From assembly GCA_018433675.1 (NCBI GenBank), contig JAHDQS010000023.1, positions 1 through 53,980 of the forward strand: a stretch of DNA of 53,980 bases, read 5' to 3'. The notes beneath the pieces are model-generated. The model was not told the origin of the DNA and searched no databases. It saw only the letters and a list, made by a program, of their open reading frames with translations. Shown one piece after another: positions 26,498-35,332 of this stretch. The DNA comes from Clostridia bacterium. GTDB lineage: Bacteria; Bacillota; Peptococcia; DRI-13; SM3-B62. The position numbers and the translations under genes were made by a program. Every line of letters begins with the position of its first letter. Within the stretch, counting starts at the first letter, position 1.

Positions 26498-26535
26498 AAA
26501 TGGAGTGCTTCAAGATATAGAGTACTCCATTTTAA
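26498..26535 (+). terminator. Terminator after the SLH-protein gene
   Basis: AAATGGAGT (26498-26506) pairs with ACTCCATTT (26524-26532), followed by TAATTT. The left arm lies in the 21-mer shared with 10954-10974. Confidence 0.6.
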
Positions 26536-26544
26536 TTTCGCCTA

Positions 26545-26586
26545 CCCCCTATCTATTTTTGGCTTATAGATAGGGGGATCTTTTTT
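26545..26586 (+). terminator. Strong second terminator hairpin
   Basis: CCCCCTATCTAT (26545-26556) and ATAGATAGGGGG (26566-26577) form a perfect 12-bp stem followed after three bases by six T residues. It backs up the preceding weaker terminator. Confidence 0.8.
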
Positions 26587-26849
26587 ATCTTTTTTGGTAC
26601 ACCTCCCATGATTTTCGGCTTAATAGTGAGGGGCAAAAATAAAAGTGACAAAAAATAAAAAAAGTATAGACCAGCCCTATCTAAAAATCGAATTATAAGT
26701 AGACGGGAAAAAAGGAGGTAAACGATTGGAAAGTCAAAATGAACTGAAACTCATTAACAGTAAGTAATTAGTAGCACCCATGCAAGGAATGCCCAAGACG
26801 ACGAGAGAAGCGAAGACTGATTGGTGCAGCATTTTTTATGTTTAATATT

Positions 26850-26902
26850 GATTTGACATTTATGCACATATAATTTATAATAGTGTGCATAAATGTCAAA
26901 TC
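26850..26902 (+). promoter_or_regulatory. AbiE promoter inside a perfect 19-bp inverted repeat
   Basis: GATTTGACATTTATGCACA (26850-26868) and its exact reverse complement (26884-26902) flank a 15-bp centre. The promoter is TTGACA (26853-26858), 17 bp, TATAAT (26876-26881), so the left arm covers the -35 and the -10 sits between the arms. AbiEi antitoxins are known to repress their own operon by binding such inverted repeats. Confidence 0.85.
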
Positions 26903-26926
26903 AAGAAGTCGTAAAGGAGGCGGACC

Positions 26927-27520
26927 ATGACAAATAAAGATATAATTATGCAGATGGTGCATAAAAATAAAGGTACCATTACAGCGGAACAAGTGAGTAA
27001 AGCGGGTCTGTCAAGGGGAAGTATCAAATACCTTGCAGATAAAGGATTGCTGATGCGTTCAGCCCGCGGAGTATACATTTTGCCTGAAATGTGGGAAGAT
27101 GAGCTTTTTAATCTTCAGACAAGATTTAAGAAGGGCATATTTTCCCAAGAAACAGCACTTTTTCTCTTAGATTTAACAGACAGGACACCGAGTAGGTATC
27201 ATATGACATTTCCGCTTGGGTATAATACGACATCACTGAATTCTGAAAATGTAAAATACTGCCGGGTTAAGAATGATATATATGAGCTTGGCGTTACCAC
27301 AGTAAAAACACCGGGAAATAACCGGGTTAGAGTCTATGGAATTGAGCGTACCTTGTGTGATATTTTAAAAGGGCGTAACCATGTGGATATTCAGATTATT
27401 TCTGATGCTTTCAAACGATATGCAAAAATACAGGACAAAAACATTCCGTTACTTTCGGAATATGCTAAAATACTCAGAGTTGAAAAGAAAGTACGTTCCT
27501 ATCTGGAGGTATTGATATGA
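26927..27520 (+). CDS. abiEi: Type IV toxin-antitoxin antitoxin AbiEi
   Basis: A 197-residue antitoxin and autorepressor. The N-terminal winged helix (about residues 1-55) reads IIMQMVHKNKGTITAEQVS then RGSIKYLADKGLLMRSARGVY. The C-terminal domain has FSQETALFLLDLTDRTP and VYGIERTLCDIL, typical of the AbiEi family. In the known system AbiEi represses transcription and neutralises AbiEii without stable binding, which defines type IV systems. ATG 26927 has AAAGGAGG seven bases upstream. The gene overlaps the toxin start by four bases (ATGA). The promoter lies in a perfect 19-bp inverted repeat, the expected operator. Confidence 0.9.
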   Translation: MTNKDIIMQMVHKNKGTITAEQVSKAGLSRGSIKYLADKGLLMRSARGVYILPEMWEDELFNLQTRFKKGIFSQETALFLLDLTDRTPSRYHMTFPLGYNTTSLNSENVKYCRVKNDIYELGVTTVKTPGNNRVRVYGIERTLCDILKGRNHVDIQIISDAFKRYAKIQDKNIPLLSEYAKILRVEKKVRSYLEVLI

Positions 27521-28365
27521 AGAATGCAATGCAGCTAAAAGCCATTATAAAAAATATCTCAAAAGAGAAGAGTATTTCTGCCCAGCTTGTGATGCAGAAT
27601 TTTATGCTGGAGCGTTTGCTGGAACGAATTTCTATTTCTAAATATAAGTCCAATTTTATATTAAAAGGTGGATTTTTAATAGCAGCTATGGTTGGACTGG
27701 ATACTCGTGCAACTATAGATATGGATGTTACAATTAAGGGCTTACCGGTTACTGATGAAACTGTTTCTATGATGTTTAAAGAGATTTGCAGTATTGCCTT
27801 GGAAGATGATGTTGCTTTTACATTCAACCGTATTGGAGAAATCCGTAAAGGAGACGTATATGGCGGATATCGGGTGTCATTAAGTGCAGTATACCCGCCA
27901 ATGGAGATACCGCTTAAGTTAGACATTACTACGGGTGATAAAATTACGCCAAAGGAAGTCATCTATGAATTCAAGCTTCTTTTAGAAGACAGGAGCATTC
28001 AAGTATTGGCATATAACCTTGAGACTGTTATGGCCGAAAAGCTTGAAACGGTCATATCACGAGGTGACCAGAATACAAGGCCGAGGGATTTTTATGATAT
28101 ATACATACTGTATAAGTTGCAGAGAAATAACATAGAATATTCTGCGTTGAAGGCTGCTTTGCTTGCCACAGCAGAAAAAAGGAATTCTACCGGGATTGTT
28201 AAGCAATATAACAAGATAGTTTCAATTATACAAAACAGTGAGCTTATGAAAAAACGGTGGCGTGATTACCGGAAGGATTTTGATTATGCAAGTGAGATAG
28301 AATTCGAGGATACTTGTGGTACGATTAAAGAAATATTGGATTCACTGGAGATTACGCATTTATAG
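27517..28365 (+). CDS. abiEii: Type IV toxin AbiEii, nucleotidyltransferase
   Basis: A 282-residue toxin of the AbiEii (nucleotidyltransferase) family. Family members block growth on phage infection by adding nucleotides to target RNAs such as tRNA. The core shows FILKGGFLI (the GG motif), then TRATIDMDV with D68 and D70 as metal ligands, KLDIT as a further acidic strand and the conserved RPRDFYDIYIL helix near 190. Length and motif order match the family and no lesion is seen. It is coupled to the antitoxin by ATGA. Mobile-element debris follows directly, consistent with a transferred module. Confidence 0.9.
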   Translation: MKNAMQLKAIIKNISKEKSISAQLVMQNFMLERLLERISISKYKSNFILKGGFLIAAMVGLDTRATIDMDVTIKGLPVTDETVSMMFKEICSIALEDDVAFTFNRIGEIRKGDVYGGYRVSLSAVYPPMEIPLKLDITTGDKITPKEVIYEFKLLLEDRSIQVLAYNLETVMAEKLETVISRGDQNTRPRDFYDIYILYKLQRNNIEYSALKAALLATAEKRNSTGIVKQYNKIVSIIQNSELMKKRWRDYRKDFDYASEIEFEDTCGTIKEILDSLEITHL

Positions 28366-28472
28366 GAGCGTCAGATATAATGTACCCATGAAACTGGACA
28401 ATCTTTTTATAAATATAAGTGAACCCGATATAATAAAAGGCAGCAAATTGCCGTAAAAAGGAATCATATAAA

Positions 28473-28560
28473 ATGAGAAGGCGACAATTTACAGCAGAAT
28501 TTAAAACAAAAATCGTATTTTAGATTATTAGGGAAGAAAAACCGTGTAACCAGGGCATCA
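28473..28560 (+). pseudogene. IS3-type OrfA relic
   Basis: MRRRQFTAEFKTKIVF then a TAG where GAG (Glu) is expected, then IIREEKPCN: the start of an IS3-family OrfA transposase, cut after about 29 codons. The rest is absent. Confidence 0.65.
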
Positions 28561-28696
28561 TGTAACAAAGAGTCCCAAATAATAGGGGATGATATTACAA
28601 TATTATTGTGACCAATATACATAACAATTGGTAATATTAGATTCATTATAAAACCGCAAATCATTGTCTTGCCAAAGGGGATATTTTAACTTGCCG

Positions 28697-29035
28697 AAAT
28701 AAAATGGTAAAAAACATGTGGGTTATGCCTTAAATCTATCCGAAACCTCTGCGGATGAAAAACCGGTTTAAATCGTGACTCATTATGATCTTGCCCCTAA
28801 TACAACAAGTGATATTGAGTTGCTTAAAAGAGTTCTTCCGGAACTTTCGAAAGATGGAATTAAAGAGGTGTATACGGATAGTGGCTACTATAGTTCAGAT
28901 ATGGCAGAAGTCTTTCAAAGTCAAGTGATTACAGTCCGTTACACTAATATGACCGGTCGTAAAAAATCGAGCAAAAAATTTGCTTACAGTGATTTCGTGA
29001 TAGAGAATAGAAGAAAAACACTGTTTTACGAATAA
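28697..29035 (+). pseudogene. DDE transposase fragment
   Basis: The fragment reads KKHVGYALNLSETSADEKPV, a stop, then IVTHYDLAPNTTSDIELLKR, then a VYTDSGYYSSDMAEVF stretch where a catalytic Asp would lie. It resembles the middle of DDE transposases with a GY(A/S)xN…THYDL pattern. The start is missing and it ends where the IS1182-type element begins, so the younger element probably inserted into it. The family is uncertain. Confidence 0.6.
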
Positions 29036-29174
29036 GCTAGGGGCTGATGAATAACCAGCAAAACCGCATGAAATATGACTTTTCCCCTGAAAAAATGATA
29101 TAATTAAGTGCAAAGGAAATGTACTATATGGCTAAAAAAGCTTGCACATAACAACATCGTCAGGGGTGGTAAAA

Positions 29175-29392
29175 ATGTACCGGAAACAACCAAAGAATCA
29201 AATTACCATGTTTGAAGAAGCCACAGATTTCAGCGGAGTAAAACTTAATACAAAGAACCGTTGGATACAAATGAGTACCATCATTCCCTGGGATCTGTTC
29301 GAAGAAAAATACAGCAAGCACTTTGAAAAATCAAAAACAGGGAAACTAGCAAAGCCAGCCCGAATGGCCTTGAGAGCCCATATCTTCAGTAC
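29175..29392 (+). pseudogene. IS1182-type transposase, 5' part
   Basis: MYRKQPKNQITMFEEATDFS … LNTKNRWIQMSTIIPWDLFE … KSKTGKLAKPARMAL is the N-terminal domain of an IS1182/IS5-superfamily transposase. After ARMAL roughly 20 codons are deleted and the frame shifts. The last bases read PYLQY in the original frame (29378-29392), exactly the motif before FIGL where the intron is inserted. A ribosome binding site (AGGGGTGG) precedes ATG 29175. Confidence 0.75.
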
Positions 29393-29938
29393 GTGTGTCA
29401 CGAAGACACTGAAGTAAAGTGGCAACACTAATATTTCAGTGTCATGCTTTATGAAAGATGGAAGAGGGCCTTCCGGCATCGCTTTACAGGAAGGGGTGTC
29501 AAACTACTTCAAGGTGCTGCAGGCAAAAGCTGTGGTGCTGAGCGTTGAAGAAAAGGCCGTACAAAACGGTCAAGTGAGAATCATGGAGTCGAGCGAAAGC
29601 GAACCGCGGAGGACGCGTCGTAATATGGCATTTAGCATTGTCAAAACCGGGCAGGTATTGGGCCTAGGGACGAGCCTGGAAGAAACCTGTTTACTGACCA
29701 GGCGGCAATCGGCGTAAATGCGGCGAGAACATGATTTAGGCTTTCATAGGGAACGTGAGAACCTTATCATGGATGCTAACGGAAAACTCAAATGTTTAAA
29801 GCATAAGAGAGAATACGAATGACATGATAAGGGGTGGACCTGCTCGTAGTAGTGAAGAAGCAACTGTAATGGATGTGGAGCGAAGGGGCAGGGTCATCGA
29901 ATTCTAGGAATGTCAACCATTCAAATGGGAGGAACATT

Positions 29939-30759
29939 TTGGACAGAAGGAAACCGTACGAGATATCACAAAAAGTAGTACTCCAAGCCTTTCGCAAAGT
30001 TAAAGCAAATGGAGGAACAGCAGGGATTGACGGAATCACCATTGAGAAGTATGAATAGAATCTGAGAAACAACCTATATAAGCTTTGGAACCGGATGTCA
30101 TCAGTCCAGTGATTGCAAATCTCTTTATGCACTACGCATTCGACAGGTGGATGCAAAGAAAACATCCACACCTTAACTGGGCAAGATATGCAGATGATGG
30201 ATTGGTACACTGCAGGACTCATCAAGAAGCAGTGGGAATTATGGAGAGCTTGAAGCAGCGCATGGAAGAATGCCAGCTGGAGATACATCCTAAAAAGAGT
30301 AGAATCATCTATTGCAAAGATTATCATCGCAAAGGGAAGTATGAAACAACCAGTTTTGATTTTCTGGGTTACACTTTCCGGCCAAGATGGATCAGAAGCC
30401 AAGAAGGAAAGATATTCCTTGGTTTTGGACCGGCGGCTAGCGCGAAAGCAACAAAAGGCTTGCGGGACACAATACGATCATGGAAACTGCACAACAGGTG
30501 CCAGAGTGAGCTAAAAGATCTTGCAGTATGGATGAATCCGATTGTTCGCGGTTGGATTAACTACTATGGAAAATACCAGAAAAGCGCACTATACCCAGTC
30601 ATGCTGGTGATTAATCGAGCATTGACCTTATGGGCAAGGAGAAAGTATCGTAAAATGAAGCATAAAAAGAGGCAATCAATTAAATGGCTCCATAACTATG
30701 CAAAATGGAATCCTACACTCTTTGCTCACTGGGAAATGGGCTATATGCCAGCGGGATGA
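29939..30759 (+). pseudogene. ltrA: Group II intron reverse transcriptase/maturase, broken
   Basis: The N-terminal part (from TTG 29939 behind GGGAGGAAC) reads QKVVLQAFRKVKANGGTAGI and DGITIEKYE then a TAG at 30056. The frame resumes near 30088 with ISPVIANLFMHYAFD, the active-site YADD in RYADDGLVHC, LEIHPKKSRI, FDFLGYTF and the maturase/thumb region to YMPAG at 30759. About 150-200 residues (RT blocks 1-4 and the TPQGG motif) are deleted between. Intact relatives splice and retrohome the intron; this one cannot do so. Confidence 0.8.
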
Positions 30760-30765
30760 TGATAG

Positions 30766-30799
30766 GAGCCGGATGAGTCGAGAGGTTCATGTCCGGTTC
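30766..30799 (+). ncRNA. Group II intron domain V
   Basis: A 34-base hairpin opening GAGCCGGATGAG and closing GTCCGGTTC. This is the standard length and shape of the catalytic domain V. The next 40 bases, with a GGAGGTGAAACTCC hairpin, form domain VI. Confidence 0.85.
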
Positions 30800-30839
30800 T
30801 GAGAGGGCCTGGAGGTGAAACTCCTCTGGGCTACTCACC

Positions 30840-32004
30840 TTCATCGGATTAAACCAATTCACCCACAAAGCTCCCTTTGACTCAAGTACCATGTGCTGGT
30901 TTCGTAAACGCCTGACCTCTGAAATGCTATCAGAAGTAAATGACTACATCAGATGACGGTAACCCGTCTGCTGGAGGTAGTAACAACAAGATGTTCGGGG
31001 AAACAGAAAAATCGGCAGAACCGAAAAACAAAGGAACAATAATACTTGATGCTACCTGCGCTCCTGCTGACATAAGCTTTCCTACAGACGTAGCGCTACT
31101 AAACGAAGGTCGTGAGAAATTAGAGGAAATCATTGATACACTTCACAAAGCAGGGATAACCGAAGGAAAGAAAAAACCAAGAACATACCGGAAAAAGGCT
31201 AGAAAACAATATTTGAGATTTGCCAGAAACCGTAAACCAAAAAAGAAAGATATTCGCAGAGCAATAAAAAGCCAGTTGAGCTATGTCAGAAGAGATCTAA
31301 AACATATCGATAAGCTATTGTCCTTGGGTAGTAAAGACCACCTCACAGAAAAACAGAAAGAATACCTGGAAACAATAAAGATCCTGCATAAACAACAAGC
31401 ACAGATGTATAAAACAAAGAGCCATACAGTGGAAAATCGTATTGTCAGCATCCATCAACCCTGGGTAAGGCCGATCGTAAGAGGAAAAGCGTCAGCACCG
31501 GTAGAGTTTGGTGCAAAAATCTCCATCAGCATGCTAAATGGCTATGCAACAATTGAGCGTTTGGGTTGGGAAGCTTATAACGAAAGTACCACACTAATTG
31601 AGACAGTGGAAAGATACTTTGAGCAAACAGGCTATTATCCTGAGCGAATACTTGCCGATAAAATTTACCGGACAAGAGAAAATTTAAGGTATTGTGAATC
31701 CAACGGAATCCGCATGAATGGCCCGAAACTGGGCAGACCTTCAAAGGACAAAAAGATTTACCGGCAGCAGTGTAAGTTGGAGCGAGAAGAAGCTGGTGAA
31801 CGCAATGCAGTGGAAGGAAAATTTGGCGAAGGCAAACGGAGCTACAATCTGGGACGTATTAAAATGAGGCTGCAGGGAACCAGCGAGGCAGGCATACATC
31901 TTGTATTTTTGGTAATGAACTTGGAGAAAAGGTTAAGAGCCTTTTTGCGCTCATTTTTGGAATCAATATATTGGAGCTGGTTAAGACCTGTTTTTTTGAC
32001 TTGA
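30840..32004 (+). pseudogene. IS1182-type transposase, 3' part
   Basis: Reading FIGLNQFTHKAPFDSSTMCW and FRKRLTSEM first, it shifts frame near 30945 and then runs open to 32004 (MTTSDDGNPSAGG … IILDATCAPADISFPTD … KARKQYLRFARNRK … ILADKIYRTRENLRYCE … RNAVEGKFGEGKRSYNLGRI). The DATCAP Asp, the ADKIY Asp (usually D-x-x-Y) and the EGKFGEGKR Glu fit the DDE triad of the family. The frameshift and the split 5' part make it non-functional. Confidence 0.8.
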
Positions 32005-32102
32005 TGGAAAAACTGCGTTATTCATCAGCCCCTAAGTAAAAGACCGTTTATTATAATTAACTTGGCATGAACGAAGATATTGTACTTAAGGAGGAAGCAT
32101 CT

Positions 32103-32876
32103 GTGATCAGGCAATTGAAGATGGAGATTGTGGCTGAGGAGTCAGGTGTATTTTATATCAAAACAAAAGATGGCTCAGAAGATGCCTTTTTCCGTTTCAA
32201 TCCGGATACAAAGGAATTATCGTTTGAAAGCAAAAATGAACTGGCGTCTTTTCTGAAATCTAACGAATACCAATTCAGAAAACTACTGCATAACAAGAGA
32301 AAAAACACATTTCATACCGGGTTTAAACTGGCGTTTTCGATTATTGACGGCAAAGATATTGCCGCCTTTAACAATAAGCAGAATATATTGGTAGCTGATC
32401 ATGGCGAGGTGTATGCTCTGAATGCGGAAAAGAAAAGACAGCTGGTGGAGATCTTTACTGACGGCAGTTTTAGTGAAAGGCATGCTGCAGGGGCATATAC
32501 TTTTCTGGTAAAAAATCTTAATGGATCCTATACCGAAAGGAGTTTCACAACGGATAGCAAGAACTCTTCATTGATTGAATTAGAAGCGGTGATTGCCGCC
32601 TTGACCTATTATGCGGAAGACGTGCGGATCGTGACGGATTCACAATATGTGAGAAAAGGCATTGCGGAATGGATTGTTCACTGGAAATTGAATGATTGGA
32701 CAACGGCAAACGGGACAAAGGCCAAGCATATCGATAAATGGATGCGTCTGGATGAGCTTTGCAGTCAACGGTACGTAGAGTTTGAATGGGTCAAGGCACA
32801 TAGCAATCATTTCGAAAATGAATACTGCGACTTTCAGGCAAAGCAATTGGCTTTTGGAAAGCGGGAGAAATATTAA
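32103..32876 (+). CDS. Type 1 ribonuclease H with an unusual N-terminal domain
   Basis: A 257-residue protein. The C-terminal RNase H1 domain (about 115-255) shows the four acidic residues in order: EIFTDGSF, LIELEAVIAAL, RIVTDSQY and FENEYCD, plus the substrate-binding WVKAHSNHFENE (His near the fourth Asp). The N-terminal 110 residues (MRQLKMEIVAEESGVFYIKT …) are not the usual hybrid-binding domain and match no family I know. GTG 32103 is chosen because AAGGAGG lies eight bases upstream; an ATG at 32067 would sit on the likely transcription start given the TATAAT at 32052-32057. It removes RNA from RNA-DNA hybrids. It lies directly outside the IS1182-type right end. Confidence 0.85.
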   Translation: MIRQLKMEIVAEESGVFYIKTKDGSEDAFFRFNPDTKELSFESKNELASFLKSNEYQFRKLLHNKRKNTFHTGFKLAFSIIDGKDIAAFNNKQNILVADHGEVYALNAEKKRQLVEIFTDGSFSERHAAGAYTFLVKNLNGSYTERSFTTDSKNSSLIELEAVIAALTYYAEDVRIVTDSQYVRKGIAEWIVHWKLNDWTTANGTKAKHIDKWMRLDELCSQRYVEFEWVKAHSNHFENEYCDFQAKQLAFGKREKY

Positions 32877-33025
32877 CAATCAGGTACTGAGTTAAGTCCG
32901 TTCTTGCTAGGGAAAATATTATGAAAAAGGCTAAACAAACAGCTGCTGAGAATCCGTAATAGATTATAACTATGGGAACGCATAAATAACAGGTATTACC
33001 CTATGACGCGATTTGCGTGGTAGTA

Positions 33026-33047
33026 TTTCAATACAATAGTATTGAAA
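33026..33047. promoter_or_regulatory. Perfect inverted repeat at the metE promoter
   Basis: TTTCAATAC-AATA-GTATTGAAA (33026-33047) overlaps a probable -10 region just before metE. It is a good repressor or LysR-type activator site. No SAM, T-box or B12 riboswitch is apparent in the 180-bp leader, so methionine genes here may be controlled by a protein binding this site. Confidence 0.55.
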
Positions 33048-33059
33048 GGTAAGGTTATC

Positions 33060-35330
33060 ATGAAAACATCTGTAGTTGGCTACCCCAGAGTAGGAGCTTT
33101 AAGGGAATTGAAATTTGCAACAGAAAAGTATTTTAAGGGTGATTTATCGAAAGAAGAGCTTCAAGCTACAGCCTCCAAGCTCAAGGAAACACACTGGAAA
33201 GCGCAAGACAAAAACAAAATTGACTTCATATCATCAAACGATTTTTCGTTTTATGATAATTTACTGGATACTGCCGTATTGCTAAATGCAGTGCCGAAAT
33301 GTTATAAGCAATTACAGCTTGATCCTCTTGATGAATATTTTGCAATGGCGAGGGGATATCAGGGGAAAAATGGTGATGTGAAGGCTCTTGCCATGAAAAA
33401 ATGGTTCAACACAAACTATCATTACATGGTGCCGGAAATTGAAGATGACACCAAGATTTCGCTTGTTGGAACTAAACCGTTTGAAGAGTACTTGCATGCA
33501 TATAATCTTGGAATAGCAACAAAGCCTGTCCTGATTGGAGCCTTTACATTATTGAAACTCTCAAGATTTACCGGCAAAAAAACAGCGCAGGATTTTGTAT
33601 CAGATATTATTCAGGGGTATTTGGATATTATCAAAAAGTTTACTGAGTTGGGTGTGCAGTGGATACAGTTTGACGAACCGGCACTTGTTTTGGATTTAAC
33701 CGAAGAGGATATAGTTCTTTTCGCTAAAATCTACAGCGGAATCCTTTCAAATAGGGGTAGTATAAAAGTCCTTCTTCAAACCTATTTTGGAGATATACGA
33801 AACTGCTATCAAGAAGCTGTTGCACTGCCGTTTGACGGAATCGGTCTTGATTTTGTCGAGGGGAAAAAGACATTGGAGTTACTTGAAAACTTTGGCTTTC
33901 CTGAGGACAAAACTCTTTTTGCGGGCCTTGTCAATGGTAAGAATATCTGGAGGAATAACTATACCAAGACGTTGTCCTTAATGGTTGAATTAAGAAAATA
34001 CTGTAAAAACATTGTTTTAAATACATCGTGTTCATTACTTCACGTTCCTTATACACTAGGCAACGAGAATAGTCTTGCGGAAGAATATAAAAGGCATTTT
34101 GCTTTTGCAGAGGAAAAGCTTGAAGAGCTTTCTGAACTAAGAAGAATTATAGCAAGCGACAATCCCGCAACAACCGCTGAATTTATAAAAAACAAAAGGC
34201 TTTTCAATGGATTGAGAAATTGCAAGAACTTGGCTGTTCGAGCTAAAGTTGCGGCTCTTGCTCAGGATGATTTTGTAAGGCATCCCGCATTTGCAGAACG
34301 TGAAAGAATTCAAAAAACAGAGTTGGATCTGCCAATTCTTCCGACAACTACAATAGGTTCCTTCCCACAAACAGCGGAGGTAAAGTTAAATCGTTCAAAT
34401 TATAAAAACGGTAAAATTTCGTTTGAGCAATACACCGAAATAAATAAATCAAAAATTGCGGAATGTGTTTCGTTGCAGGAAAAAATCGGTCTTGATGTAC
34501 TTGTACACGGAGAATTTGAGCGCAACGATATGGTCGAGTATTTTGGCGAAAATCTGGACGGATATATTTTTACCGAAAGAGCATGGGTACAATCATATGG
34601 TACAAGATGTGTTAAGCCGCCTGTAATATGGGGTGATATTTCCCGTGCTAAGCCAATAACGGTAGACTATTCTGTGTATGCTAAGTCGCTCACATCAAAA
34701 CACATGAAAGGTATGCTGACCGGGCCGGCAACTATCTTGAACTGGTCATTTCCACGGGAAGATATTTCACTGAAAGAATGTGCTTTTCAGATTGCTCTGG
34801 CTATTAGAGCAGAGGTGCTTGAGCTCGAAGCAAATGGGATAAAAGTCATTCAAATTGATGAAGCGGCCCTTAGAGAGAAATTACCGCTTAGAAAAAGCGA
34901 TTGGCGTAGTGAATATCTCGACTGGGCAATCCCGGCTTTCAGGCTTGTTCACAGCGGTGTAAAGCCAAAAACGCAAATCCACACCCATATGTGCTACAGT
35001 GAATTTTCGGACATAATCAAAGAAATTGATGATATGGATGCGGATGTTATTACCTTTGAAGCATCGCGTTCCGATCTCACTATTATTGATACGCTAAAAG
35101 AAAGTGGGTTTAAAACAGCAGTCGGACCAGGTGTTTATGATATTCATTCTCCGAGGATTCCCAGCGTTTCTGAAATCAAGGAGGCTTTGTTCAAAATGCT
35201 GGGGGAAATTAAGAAGGAAAAGCTGTGGGTTAACCCTGACTGTGGGCTCAAAACAAGAGGAAATGCGGAAACCATACCAAGTCTTGAGAATATGGTTGCC
35301 GCAACCCGGGAAGTTAGGAGGAGTTTGTAA
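33060..35330 (+). CDS. metE: Cobalamin-independent methionine synthase
   Basis: A 756-residue enzyme that transfers the methyl group of 5-methyltetrahydropteroyl-triglutamate to homocysteine, the last step of methionine synthesis. The length is right for the two-barrel MetE. Visible landmarks are VGYPRVGALRELKFA at the start, WIQFDEPAL, ILPTTTIGSFPQTAEV at the start of the catalytic barrel, VIQIDEAALREKLPL, the zinc ligands in QIHTHMCYSEF (His and Cys), FEASRSD and the last Cys in VNPDCGLKTR. ATG 33060 is chosen over TTG 33042 because the protein N-terminus fits and the earlier start overlaps the inverted repeat. It is two bases from metF, so one operon. Confidence 0.96.
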   Translation: MKTSVVGYPRVGALRELKFATEKYFKGDLSKEELQATASKLKETHWKAQDKNKIDFISSNDFSFYDNLLDTAVLLNAVPKCYKQLQLDPLDEYFAMARGYQGKNGDVKALAMKKWFNTNYHYMVPEIEDDTKISLVGTKPFEEYLHAYNLGIATKPVLIGAFTLLKLSRFTGKKTAQDFVSDIIQGYLDIIKKFTELGVQWIQFDEPALVLDLTEEDIVLFAKIYSGILSNRGSIKVLLQTYFGDIRNCYQEAVALPFDGIGLDFVEGKKTLELLENFGFPEDKTLFAGLVNGKNIWRNNYTKTLSLMVELRKYCKNIVLNTSCSLLHVPYTLGNENSLAEEYKRHFAFAEEKLEELSELRRIIASDNPATTAEFIKNKRLFNGLRNCKNLAVRAKVAALAQDDFVRHPAFAERERIQKTELDLPILPTTTIGSFPQTAEVKLNRSNYKNGKISFEQYTEINKSKIAECVSLQEKIGLDVLVHGEFERNDMVEYFGENLDGYIFTERAWVQSYGTRCVKPPVIWGDISRAKPITVDYSVYAKSLTSKHMKGMLTGPATILNWSFPREDISLKECAFQIALAIRAEVLELEANGIKVIQIDEAALREKLPLRKSDWRSEYLDWAIPAFRLVHSGVKPKTQIHTHMCYSEFSDIIKEIDDMDADVITFEASRSDLTIIDTLKESGFKTAVGPGVYDIHSPRIPSVSEIKEALFKMLGEIKKEKLWVNPDCGLKTRGNAETIPSLENMVAATREVRRSL

Positions 35331-35332
35331 CT

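Larger units (their letters stand above)
26484..26926. other. Intergenic region between the SLH gene and AbiE
   Basis: Contains two hairpins, a 13-codon frame after AAAGGAGG (TTG near 26726, ESQNELKLINSK), scraps with no recognisable protein, and the AbiE promoter at the end. No gene is supported. Confidence 0.5.
29393..30839 (+). ncRNA. Group II intron (degenerate)
   Basis: The 5' end GTGTGTC fits the group II GTGYG consensus and the 3' end has a recognisable domain V followed by a domain VI-like hairpin. The boundaries restore the host reading PYLQY-FIGL; the 3' boundary may be off by one base. The encoded reverse transcriptase is broken by a stop and a large deletion, so mobility would need help in trans. 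Length is 1447 bases, shorter than usual because of that deletion. Confidence 0.75.
29038..32034 (+). mobile_element. IS1182-type insertion sequence interrupted by a group II intron
   Basis: The ends are perfect 18-bp inverted repeats, TAGGGGCTGATGAATAAC (29038-29055) and its reverse complement (32017-32034). Between them lie a 5' transposase piece (29175-29392), a group II intron (29393-30839) and the 3' transposase piece (30840-32004). Without the intron the element would be about 1.55 kb. Flanking bases show no obvious target duplication. The transposase has frameshifts and a deletion, so the element is dead in cis. Confidence 0.85.

Noticed and set aside
29030-32042. Target-site duplication around the IS1182-type element
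   Set aside because: Bases directly outside the 18-bp repeats differ on the two sides; none can be claimed.
32881-33059. Possible methionine riboswitch before metE
   Set aside because: No S-box, T-box or B12-box sequence landmarks could be seen; only a DNA palindrome is supported.
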